Positions 1 through 6,980 of a DNA stretch of 10,317 bases are shown here, piece after piece. A program made the translations under genes and the position numbers. The stretch lies in contig JADKCL010000071.1 of NCBI GenBank assembly GCA_016718825.1, positions 1 to 10,317 on the forward strand, in the 5' to 3' direction. Under the pieces are notes generated by a model that was not told the DNA's origin, did no database searches, and worked only from the letters and a program-made list of their open reading frames with translations. This stretch comes from Bacteroidota bacterium. Lineage in GTDB: Bacteria; Bacteroidota; Bacteroidia; J057; JADKCL01. Numbering within the stretch: position 1 is the stretch's first letter; each line of letters opens with the position of its first letter.

Positions 1-82
1 GATGGCGAATGCCGACGAATTATTCGCCGTACCGCCGCAGATCGATCAGGTAGACGTGCTCGCTGCCAAACTACCCCACTAA
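1..82 (+). CDS. C-terminal tail of an unidentified protein (partial at left edge)
   Basis: A reading frame is open from the left edge and ends in TAA at 80-82; 26 residues are visible, starting at an ATG at position 2 that may be internal. The tail contains ADELFAVPPQIDQVDVL. I do not recognise the family with confidence. There is a faint resemblance to the C-terminal region of type I restriction specificity subunits (an LFA...QID pattern), but this is too short to call. The stretch could also be non-coding, since the DNA directly downstream is a gene fragment. Confidence 0.25.
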   Translation, partial: MANADELFAVPPQIDQVDVLAAKLPH

Positions 83-106
83 AAACTGGAACCAGCAGCT
101 CGGATG

Positions 107-255
107 AAGCGTGGCGGAGTCCGAGCTGCATTTTGGCCCCTGAGGATTGGGATACCTGGCTTGATCCCATGCCATCGACGGATGAGATGCTACTGCCCCT
201 GCTAAAACCCTTTTGCGCCGGATCTGATGCAGCTATGAGCAATATTACTGGATGA
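107..255 (+). pseudogene. C-terminal scrap of an SRAP (SOS response-associated peptidase, YedK/HMCES-like) gene
   Basis: Frame 1 encodes ILAPEDWDTWLDP at about 130-168, then a leucine-rich LLPLLKPF at about 187-213. This matches the conserved segment near the C terminus of SRAP proteins, usually written RMPxILxPEDWDxWLDP...LLxLLxPxP. After LLKPF the similarity continues in the next frame (APDLMQL followed by a stop), which corresponds to the family's PAxLMxxY segment, so a frameshift lies near 211-215. The catalytic N-terminal part (Met-Cys) is absent and nothing upstream matches the middle of the protein. SRAP proteins crosslink to abasic sites in single-stranded DNA; this remnant cannot. 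Its 3' end runs directly into the leader of the next gene and may hold that gene's promoter. Confidence 0.7.
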
Positions 256-268
256 ATAAGGAACAGGC

Positions 269-574
269 GTGCCCTTCTCATCTATTTCAACCACGCGTTC
301 GGCGGTAGTTGCATTAATTGTTTCCGGTATCGCTTTTTTGGAATCTCTGGGTATGGCATATGCTCAAGGCAACAATACGTCGGGGCAGAGTGGCTATAAA
401 AAGGAGGACCCGGGCGACTATTCCGACAAGAACGACCCGATTCAGGGCCATACAGTAGAACCTTATTCTGAAAAGGGTTTCATCCACAAGGGAAGGAGAG
501 TTCAGAAAAGCGAAATACCAAGAATCAGTAAATCGCTTTACGACGGGTCGCCGAAAATAGCTGCAAAGGCATGA
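269..574 (+). CDS. Small exported protein of unknown function, first gene of the P460 cassette
   Basis: This 101-residue protein starts at GTG 269, chosen because AAGGAA lies at 258-263, five bases upstream. The N terminus looks like a Sec signal peptide: a positively charged start (TTR), a hydrophobic stretch at about residues 12-24, and a probable signal peptidase I site AYA|Q at 32/33. An acidic residue (Glu25) in the hydrophobic part is unusual. The mature region of about 69 residues is hydrophilic and rich in Lys, Asp, Gly and Ser, with no Cys, no CxxCH and no recognisable domain. It ends 34 bases before the cytochrome P460 start on the same strand, so co-transcription is likely. A periplasmic role beside the cytochromes is inference from position only. 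Confidence 0.75.
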   Translation: MPFSSISTTRSAVVALIVSGIAFLESLGMAYAQGNNTSGQSGYKKEDPGDYSDKNDPIQGHTVEPYSEKGFIHKGRRVQKSEIPRISKSLYDGSPKIAAKA

Positions 575-597
575 ATCCACTGAATCTTATAATCGAT

Positions 598-603
598 AGG
601 AGA
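598..603 (+). promoter_or_regulatory. Ribosome binding site of cytochrome P460
   Basis: AGGAGA lies five bases before the ATG at 609. This supports that start over any internal Met and indicates strong initiation independent of the upstream gene. Confidence 0.7.
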
Positions 604-608
604 ATTGA

Positions 609-1199
609 ATGAGAATTGACAAATATTTAACCGGTTTATTGATCCTGGCTGCCTTGGGATCTTCTTTAATATCTGGCAGTGTTTCTGCTAAAGAATACTT
701 TACTGTCAAAAATAACGTGCTCGAACGCCCGACGGGATTTCGCGAGTGGGTATACGTAGGCACGCCTCTCACCCCAAATGATATGAATAACGGAAAGGCC
801 AACTTCCAAGAATTTCATACCGTTTACATTGACCCGGAGAGCTGGGAGCACTGGAAAAAGACCGGTAAAATTCGGGACGGCGCCATACTAATTAAGGAGA
901 TGACCAGTGTCGGCAAGGTTGCAGCAAGCGGGAAGGGTTATTTCATGGGTGATTTCATTGGCCTGGAAGCGACAATAAAAAGCAAGCGCGAATTTCCCAA
1001 TGAACCTGGCAACTGGGCTTATTTCAGCTTTACTAACGAAGACCACAAATCTATAAAAAAGACTGCGAACTTGGAACCAACGGCGAATTGCAACGGCTGT
1101 CACGAGGCGTCCGCGCAAGATGACTTTGTATTCACGCAATATTATCCTGTTCTCCGTGCCGGAAAGGCGAACGCGGAGAATGCGGTCGGAGGAAAATAA
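609..1199 (+). CDS. cytL: Cytochrome P460 (periplasmic haem protein, hydroxylamine/NO oxidation)
   Basis: The protein has 196 residues. A signal peptide (hydrophobic at about 7-22, probable site VSA|K at 27/28) is followed by a single P460 domain. Family landmarks are FREWVYVGT (44-52), TVYIDPESW (71-79), HWKKTG (81-86), IKEM (95-98), GDFIGLEA (114-121), EPGNWAYF (132-139), the c-type haem site CNGCH (161-165) and FTQYYPVLR (175-183). Characterised P460s of ammonia oxidisers convert hydroxylamine to nitrous oxide, and to nitric oxide and nitrite, using a haem cross-linked to a lysine. By my alignment from memory with the Nitrosomonas europaea protein, Lys96 is that lysine and Glu120 is the distal pocket glutamate linked to hydroxylamine oxidation. 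Length and motifs indicate an intact gene. The next gene starts two bases after the stop, so the two are almost certainly one operon. Confidence 0.93.
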   Translation: MRIDKYLTGLLILAALGSSLISGSVSAKEYFTVKNNVLERPTGFREWVYVGTPLTPNDMNNGKANFQEFHTVYIDPESWEHWKKTGKIRDGAILIKEMTSVGKVAASGKGYFMGDFIGLEATIKSKREFPNEPGNWAYFSFTNEDHKSIKKTANLEPTANCNGCHEASAQDDFVFTQYYPVLRAGKANAENAVGGK

Positions 1200-1200
1200 A

Positions 1201-1806
1201 ATGAATCGCTTGAAAGAGAATACATATCCGTATCGAAACGAACACATCGCTGTTTTGTTGTCCGCAGTTTTGTTTACGGTGGCGTTGCTGACACATGCTG
1301 GAACAGCGATAGCCGACAAGGGGGATTTTTCCTTATATGTCGACAAGTCAGGCAACATCCGTCTGCCCGATGATTTTCGGCTGTCAATGACCCATTTGGG
1401 TTCCTGGTTTGTCCCAGAAGGCGAGGCAAGTGGTTTTCACGATGTCTACACAGAACCGGAAACGGCGAAGACCTATCGCAAAACCGGGAAATTTCCGGAC
1501 GGCGCAACCCTGGTCAAGGAATTGCGTTCGTCAACTGCAGGCACATACACCACGGGCAACAATGTCAGCCATGCGACAGGTGACGTCAAGCAGTGGTTTG
1601 TAATGATCAAGGATACCAAAGCCCGTTTTCCCAACAATCCTGTCTGGGGCGATGGCTGGGGTTGGGCGCTGATTAAAACCGACAGCTCAAATCGAAGCGT
1701 AACCACTAATTACCGTACTGAATGTCTCCCCTGTCATATGCCAGCAAAAAACACCGATTGGATCTACGTCGAAGGCTACCCAACGCTAAGCAAACCTGAT
1801 CGGTAA
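1201..1806 (+). CDS. Second P460-family c-type cytochrome, divergent (P460 / cytochrome c'-beta-like)
   Basis: The protein has 201 residues. The start is ATG 1201, not the upstream in-frame ATG at 1120 inside the P460 gene: GGAGG sits at 1189-1193, the next residues form a normal signal peptide (hydrophobic at about 16-31, probable site AIA|D at 38/39), and the start lies two bases after the previous stop. The domain follows the P460 plan: GSWFVPEG (67-74), DVYTEPETA (81-89), YRKTGKFPDGATLVKEL (92-108) with the potential cross-link Lys106, TGDVKQWFVMIKD (126-138), WGWALI (153-158), CLPCH (175-179) and a C-terminal EGYPTL. The region holding the distal glutamate in P460 reads QWFVMIKD, with Phe133 aligned to that position. 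This is more like cytochrome c'-beta (cytS), which binds NO. It may therefore bind NO rather than oxidise hydroxylamine; that is inference. Confidence 0.9.
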   Translation: MNRLKENTYPYRNEHIAVLLSAVLFTVALLTHAGTAIADKGDFSLYVDKSGNIRLPDDFRLSMTHLGSWFVPEGEASGFHDVYTEPETAKTYRKTGKFPDGATLVKELRSSTAGTYTTGNNVSHATGDVKQWFVMIKDTKARFPNNPVWGDGWGWALIKTDSSNRSVTTNYRTECLPCHMPAKNTDWIYVEGYPTLSKPDR

Positions 1807-1925
1807 TATTCCGGAAAAGTGTGCTAACACTATCGCTCTACCAGAGGCCGGTTGATTCGTGCCTGTCAAAGGCTGAATGTACACCCCAATAGGAGCGGCA
1901 GGATAAGGAAGATCAGGATTAGTCA

Positions 1926-1974
1926 GATGTATTAGGGACTGCAGAATTGACAAATAGGCTATCCCGATGTATTA
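1926..1974 (+). repeat. Nine-base direct repeat at the edge of the insertion-sequence remnant
   Basis: GATGTATTA occurs at 1926-1934 and again at 1966-1974, 40 bases apart, just where similarity to the transposase ends. It could be a relic of a deletion or insertion junction, or chance in AT-rich DNA. Confidence 0.35.
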
Positions 1975-1975
1975 A
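1947..1975 (+). promoter_or_regulatory. Sigma70-like promoter match
   Basis: A perfect TTGACA box at 1947-1952 is followed by a 17-base spacer and TATTAA at 1970-1975. It points rightward, antisense to the transposase remnant, and no plus-strand gene follows. It may be a relic of mobile-element DNA or a chance match. Confidence 0.3.
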
Positions 1976-2310
1976 AGAAAACTTGAAAAAGCGTCGTCGG
2001 AAAGCGGCAAGGGTGTCATGATCCGGATGGGAGTCGGCGGCAATGTAGCGGAAGGCAACCGAGTCGTGGCCCGCTCGATCTTGCGGCTGGCAAACAACCC
2101 AGTGGCGTAGCCGTAGATGAGCAGGGATAGCAGCAGCGAAGGGTGGTACGAGGCGCTTCCCGTGCTGCGGTACGCCGAAACAAATCGGGTGAGATCAAAC
2201 TCCTCCACCGTCTCCACCACAAACCGCGCCAGATGTTTCTCCGGCAGCCAGTTGTTCATCGACGGCGGGAACAAGTAATCAGTTTGGCGGTTGATGGGGC
2301 GAAAACTCAT
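1972..2310 (-). pseudogene. Truncated, frameshifted IS1182-family transposase (N-terminal part only)
   Basis: From ATG 2310 the frame reads MSFRPINRQTDYLFPPSMNN, then NWLPEKHLARFVVETVEEFD, LLLSLLIYGYATGLFASRKI and ERAT. This is the conserved N terminus (DUF772 region) of IS1182-type transposases. After ERAT the expected YDSVAFRYIAADSHPDHDTLAAFRRRF is present in another frame, so one or four bases were lost near 2065-2068. All similarity stops near 1985. A full transposase is roughly 450 to 500 residues, so about three quarters, including most of the catalytic DDE domain, is missing. The annotated frame beyond ERAT is therefore nonsense. The element could only be moved by a related copy elsewhere. 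Confidence 0.85.
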
Positions 2311-2369
2311 GGTCGAAGGCTCACAATACTTGGATATGATTGTCCCCTATTCTCGGTCAGTAAGTCCGA

Positions 2370-2384
2370 CAGCCTGCTAGGCTG
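2370..2384. repeat. Short inverted repeat, possible end of the IS1182-type element
   Basis: CAGCCT, GCT, AGGCTG forms a perfect 6-bp stem with a 3-base loop. On the minus strand it reads into AGCAGGCTGTCGGACTTA, which recalls the CAGGCTGTTGAAAAA-like termini of many IS1182/IS5-type elements. It lies about 60 bases upstream of the transposase start, a plausible place for the left terminus. No matching right end exists here. Confidence 0.35.
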
Positions 2385-2444
2385 GGAAAACCTCAGCAAC
2401 AGGCTTCTTAAAATAGGAAATTTGTATCAGGATGCAGAGAGCCT

Positions 2445-2463
2445 CCTTGACACCATGTCAAGG
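2445..2463 (-). terminator. Hairpin just after the outer-membrane factor gene
   Basis: CCTTGACA, CCA, TGTCAAGG is a perfect 8-bp inverted repeat with a 3-base loop, beginning four bases beyond the stop of the last efflux gene. Its position suits a transcript end or an mRNA-stabilising structure. There is no T-run after it on the minus strand, so it is not a canonical intrinsic terminator. Its symmetry would also suit a protein-binding site. Confidence 0.4.
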
Positions 2464-2467
2464 GTAT

Positions 2468-3868
2468 TCAGCCCGCGAACCATCCTCCGCCCAATGCTTT
2501 ATAAAGCTGAACGACAGATACCAGATGGAAGCGGTGCGTTGCGGTGAGGGCAAATTCGGCGTTGAACAGGTTGCGTTTGGCAAGGAGCACGTCCACATAG
2601 CTCGTAATCCCTCCCTTGTAGCGCAGGTCGGACACATGCAAAGCTGAGCGCAGCGCTTCGACTTGCTCCTGCTGCGCCTTGCGTTGCTCATTAACGGTAC
2701 GAATCGCCACCAGGGCATCTTCAACCTCCTTGAATGCGACCAGGATGGTTTGTTCGTATTGAGCCAATACCTGCCTCGCCTGGGCTTCCGCCGCCCGCTG
2801 CTCGAAACCCAGGCTCTGCGCGTTCAGCAACGGCCCTGCCAACCCGAGTCCGCCTGCGCCGAATTCGCTTCCGGAGAGCAAAAGCTTCGACAGTGCCGGA
2901 CTCGCTACCCCCAGGAAGCCGGTAATCGAAAGCTTTGGGAACCGCGCAGCTTTTGCCATTCCGATTCTCGCCGTAGCTGCCGCAAGCGTTTGCTCCGCCT
3001 GTAGAATATCCGGACGTCGCTGCAACAGCTCGGAAGGAAGGCCGGTCGGTACTTCGGGCGGCATGAGTTGCTCCGTCAGCGCACGGCCGCGCTGAATCGG
3101 TGCCGAGTTTCTGCCTAACAACACCCCCAACTCATTTTCCTTTTGAATCATCTGTCGTTCAAGTTCCGCCACTCTGGTTACCGCGTTGGCTCGCTCCGCC
3201 TCAAACTGATCCAGATCGAGCCTGGAAATCAATCCACCCCGTAACCGCGCCCGGGCAATGGCGACCGATTCTTCCCACGATGATAGAGCGCGGCGAGCAA
3301 TATCCAGCTGCATGTCAAACTGCAAAAGATCGAAGTAGGACTGCGCTACCGAGCTCACTAACGTAAGCACTACCGCCCGGCGGTTCTCTTCACGGGCCAT
3401 CAGGTCGCCGCGGGCAGCTTCATTGGCACGGCGGATCCTTCCCCAGATGTCCAGCTCCCAATTCAGGTTGGCGCTTCCGAAATAATTGTAGGGCGTCGGA
3501 AACCCGCGAATGAGGAACCCGCCAAGGGTACCGAAGGCCGGCGCATTGGCATTGACATCGAATTTAGGAAGAAAATCCAGGCGCGCGATAGTCGCGCGCG
3601 CCTGGAGCTCTTCGACGCTTGCCACTGCCTGTTTGAGGTCTCTATTCTCCAGCAAAGCCTGGTTGATGAGCCGTTGCAGTTCCTCGTCGTGCAAAAGCTC
3701 CCACCAGGGAAGATTGGCGATGGATTGCCCTTCCGTTTGCGTCATCCGAAACTTTTCGGCTGTATCGATGGGGGGGCGGATGTAGTCCGGTCCCATGGCG
3801 CAGGATGCGACCAGCATTATTGGGAGCAATGACAGGATTCTGACCCACACGTTATAGTGTCGCATCAT
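2468..3868 (-). CDS. Outer-membrane factor lipoprotein of an RND efflux system (OprM/NodT family)
   Basis: This intact 466-residue protein is of normal family length. The lipoprotein signal has a lipobox VASC with Cys23, followed by the family hallmark GPDYIRPP. The two repeated outer-membrane efflux domains follow: WWELLHDEELQRLINQAL with a long helical region, NWELDIWGRIRRANEAA (the conserved WELDxWGRxRR motif), the central QRRPDILQAE motif, then the second half containing GPLLNAQSLGFEQRAAEAQA and a C-terminal RYKGGITSYVDVL. The trimer forms the TolC-like channel through the outer membrane. Its ATG overlaps the pump's stop codon (ATGA at 3865-3868), so it is translationally coupled to the pump and last in the operon. 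Unlike the other two genes it has no frameshift, so it could still be made if transcription passes through. Confidence 0.95.
   Translation of the reverse strand: MMRHYNVWVRILSLLPIMLVASCAMGPDYIRPPIDTAEKFRMTQTEGQSIANLPWWELLHDEELQRLINQALLENRDLKQAVASVEELQARATIARLDFLPKFDVNANAPAFGTLGGFLIRGFPTPYNYFGSANLNWELDIWGRIRRANEAARGDLMAREENRRAVVLTLVSSVAQSYFDLLQFDMQLDIARRALSSWEESVAIARARLRGGLISRLDLDQFEAERANAVTRVAELERQMIQKENELGVLLGRNSAPIQRGRALTEQLMPPEVPTGLPSELLQRRPDILQAEQTLAAATARIGMAKAARFPKLSITGFLGVASPALSKLLLSGSEFGAGGLGLAGPLLNAQSLGFEQRAAEAQARQVLAQYEQTILVAFKEVEDALVAIRTVNEQRKAQQEQVEALRSALHVSDLRYKGGITSYVDVLLAKRNLFNAEFALTATHRFHLVSVVQLYKALGGGWFAG
3577..3605. repeat. Strong GC-rich hairpin inside the outer-membrane factor gene
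   Basis: CCAGGCGCGCG at 3577-3587 pairs perfectly with CGCGCGCCTGG at 3595-3605 around a 7-base loop (ATAGTCG). On the coding strand it spells part of LQARATIARLDF, about residue 90, so codon choice alone may explain it. Confidence 0.6.
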
Positions 3869-6800
3869 GCTGTTTCCTGTTGCACGTTTTCGGCTGGCTT
3901 TGCTGGGTGCTTACGGGTAAGCCAGGTAAAGAACAGAGGAATGAAAATAGTAGCGACGAAGGTGGCGAGGAGCATACCGCCAAATACCCCGGTGCCCATG
4001 GAGCGGCGGGCGGCGGATCCTGCGCCGGTGGCGATCACCAGCGGCACGATGCCCAGCATAAATGCCATGGAAGTCATCACAATCGGTCGAAAGCGCAATC
4101 GCGCGGCTTCAAGGGCGGCTTGGGCGACCGGCATTCCCTCCCGCATTTTCTGGCTGGCAAACTCCACGATCAGGATGGCGTTCTTGGCCGCCAGGCCAAT
4201 CAGCGTGATCAGGCCCACCTGGAAGTAAATATCATTGGGCATTCCTCGCACTAAAATGGCAAGCAGCGCGCCCGTGAGGGCAAAAGGCACGGCCATGATC
4301 ACGGCCAACGGGAGGCCCCAGGTTTCAAATTGCGCGGCCAGGATGAGAAATACCATAATGATGGCGAAACTGAACGCAAGGGTTGCCGCCGAACCGGTGC
4401 GTTTTTCCTGGTAGGCCTGGGCCGTCCAGGCAATCTGGTAATTATCAGGCAGATTCTTTGCCGCAATCTCTTCCACCAGCTTGATGGCCTCACCTGAGCT
4501 TACACCCGGTGCGCCGCCCCCCATTATTTTTGCGGAAAGAAGCCCGTTATACCGTTCCAACTGCTCCGCACCGACCATAGTGCTGATCTTGCTGAGTGCT
4601 GACATGGGCACCATCGCCCCGGATTGCGAGCGTACGTATATCCTGCCGAGATCTTCCGGTTGCATGCGATATTCGGGTTCCGCCTGTAATTGCACGCGGT
4701 AGGTACGGCCGGACTTATTAAAATCGTTGATATAGAGGGAACCGATGGTGCTTTGCAAGGTGGCGTACAGGTCAGCAATCGGCACCCCCTGAGAAATTGC
4801 CTTGGCTTCATCCACTTCAATGAAGAATTGCGGTACCGTAGGGCGGAAAAAGGTGGTGATGCCGGCGAGGCGCGGTTCCTGGTTCAGGGCTTCAATGAGA
4901 TGATTCACCACACCCGACAATTGCAAGGGATCCGAGCCGCCACGGGCTTGCACATAAACTTCAAACCCGCCAGCGGTGCCCAGACCATGAATAGTAGGTG
5001 GATTAAATGCGATCGCTATGCCATCAGACTGCTGCATGCCGATATCAAACAACTTATTCACAATATCCTCGGCGGTGCCCGTACGCTCGGACCAGTCTTT
5101 GAATGTTACGTACATGCTGGCCGAGCTGGTTTTATTGCCGCCACCGATCAGGTCGAAACCATTGATGACGAACTGGTGGGCTACTGCCGGATCCTCCGCA
5201 ATGGCAGCGCGCACCGCTTCAGTGGTTTTGGTTGTTCGAGCCAGACTCGCCCCATCAGGCAGAATCGTTGCGGAAACAACGTAGCCCTGATCTTCCGGGG
5301 GCACAAAGCCGCCGGGAACGATTTCGAGGAGATATATCGAAAGACCGATAATGCCGGTAAATACGAAGGCGCCGATGATTTTATGCCGAATGGTCACGCC
5401 CACCGTACCGACATAGAATTGCGTGAGCCGGTCGAACCCGCTGTTAAATGCCCGGAAGAATGCAGATTCGCCATGCGTGGTTTTCAGTATGATGGCGCAC
5501 AATGCGGGCGTGAGCGTCAGCGCCACCACGCCGGAAATTACCACGGCAACGGCAACGGTCACGGCAAACTGGCGATAGAGTTCCCCGGCGATCCCGCCCA
5601 TGAAGGCCACTGGCACAAACACCGCGCACAATACTAATACAATAGCGACCACGGCACGTGAAACCTGCTCCATGGACTTGATGGCGGCTTTCATCGGCGA
5701 CAGGTTTTCTTCGTCCATCAAGCGCTCGATGTTTTCCAGCACGACAATCGCATCATCCACCACAATGCCGATAGACAGCACCATCGCGAAGAGTGTCAGC
5801 GTGTTGATGGAGAAACCAAACAACCACAAACCGGCAAAGGTGCCAATCAGGGAAATGGGAACCGCGACAATGGGAATTAGCGTGGCACGCCAGCTTTGCA
5901 GAAAAAGGTAGACAACCAGTATCACCAGTATCATTGCCTCGCCGAGTGTTTTGACGACTTCCCAGATGGAGGCTTTGACGAAGAGACTGGTGTCGTAAGG
6001 TATGACGTAATCCATTCCTTCCGGGAAATAGGCCTTTAATTCATCCATCTTGGCAACCAGGGCGTCTGCGGTCTCAAGCGCATTGGCACCGGGCTGCAGA
6101 AAGATGGGGCCACCTGCGCCAGGCTGGCCATCCAACGCAGTACGAACATCGTAGCTTTGCGCACCAAGTTCAATTCGGGCGACGTCCTTGAGATAAAGAA
6201 CGCCCTCGGGGCCATCGGCACGCAGGATAATATTGCCGAATTGCTCCGGGTTCCAGCAGCCGGCCTTTGGCATTGACGGTATAAACCAGCTGCTGATCGG
6301 AGGGCGGGTTCCTGTCCTATCTTCCCCGCGGCATATTGTGCGTTTTGTGCCCGGATAGCCGTCGCAATATCTGTTGTGGTGATCCCCAATTGCGCCATTC
6401 GATCGGGGCGCAGCCAAATGCGCATGGAATAATCCATAGCGCCGAACATCAGTGCTTCACCAACACCCTTGACGCGTCTTAGCTCATCCAGCACGTTAAG
6501 GGTGGCGTAGTTGCTGAGAAACAAAGGATCGTACTTTCCTTTCTCCTTGGAGACGAGCATAAGGCCAAGAAGAATGTCGCTGGAGCGCTTTTGTATTACC
6601 AGGCCCGTGCGGCGGACTTCATCCGGCAAACGCGGCAGGGCAATATTCACGCGGTTGCTGACGTTGAAAGTCGCCTGGTCGACGTCTGTGCCGACCTCAA
6701 AGGTCGCGGTAATTGTCAACGTGCCGCTTGAATCGGCGCTGGAGCTGAAATACAGCAGATCGTCAACTCCGCTCAGCTGCTCCTCGATGGGTGCGGCAAC

Positions 6801-6980
6801 CGTTTTCGCCAGGGTATCGGCACTTGCTCCCGGAAAGGTCGCGGTGATCAACACGGTGGGCGGCGCGATTTGCGGATACTGCTCAATGGGCAATTGCATC
6901 GCGGCGGCCAGCCCGGCCAGAAAGATGATAATGGATACGACCGATGCAAAAATGGGCCGCGTGATGAAGAATCGGGTCAT
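3865..6980 (-). pseudogene. RND inner-membrane efflux pump, HAE1 family, broken by two frameshifts
   Basis: The gene starts MTRFFITRPIFASVVSIIIF at 6980 and follows the AcrB/MexB/MexF-type plan to about residue 225 (AAGKIGQEPA). There the frame slips near 6300-6304 (two bases missing by family alignment, or one extra). A short piece, SDQQLVYTVNAKGRLLEP, follows in a second frame, and an extra C in the GGG run at 6248-6250 moves the rest to a third frame. From EQFGNIILRADGP to the stop, about 790 codons are clean. The proton-relay motif GIVVDDAIVVLENIER (Asp pair near residue 410) and the later GLAAKNAILIVEF lysine motif are intact. The reconstructed length of about 1,040 residues is normal. 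HAE1 pumps use proton antiport to extrude drugs, dyes or solvents. As read, only a truncated N-terminal protein would be made. Sequence error is a real alternative. Confidence 0.92.

Noticed and set aside
1120..1200. An upstream in-frame ATG that would lengthen the second P460-family protein by 27 residues
   Set aside because: It lies inside the P460 gene, would put a charged, non-signal extension before the signal peptide, and lacks a ribosome site. ATG 1201 has GGAGG upstream.
888..1358. A 156-codon minus-strand frame across the two cytochrome genes
   Set aside because: It is opposite two well-supported cytochrome genes and has no family features.
1811..1849. Weak inverted repeats (AGTGT/ACACT within CCGG...CCGG) after the second cytochrome gene as a terminator
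   Set aside because: The stem is only five bases with no T-run. It is too weak to annotate, and I see no convincing terminator for the cassette.
3857..4254. Plus-strand frames of about 123 codons at the 3' end of the pump gene
   Set aside because: They are antisense to a clean pump C terminus and have no homology features.
4690..5637. A 315-codon plus-strand open frame opposite the RND pump gene
   Set aside because: The minus strand here encodes clear HAE1 pump sequence. The plus-strand product has no recognisable domain and is an antisense shadow.
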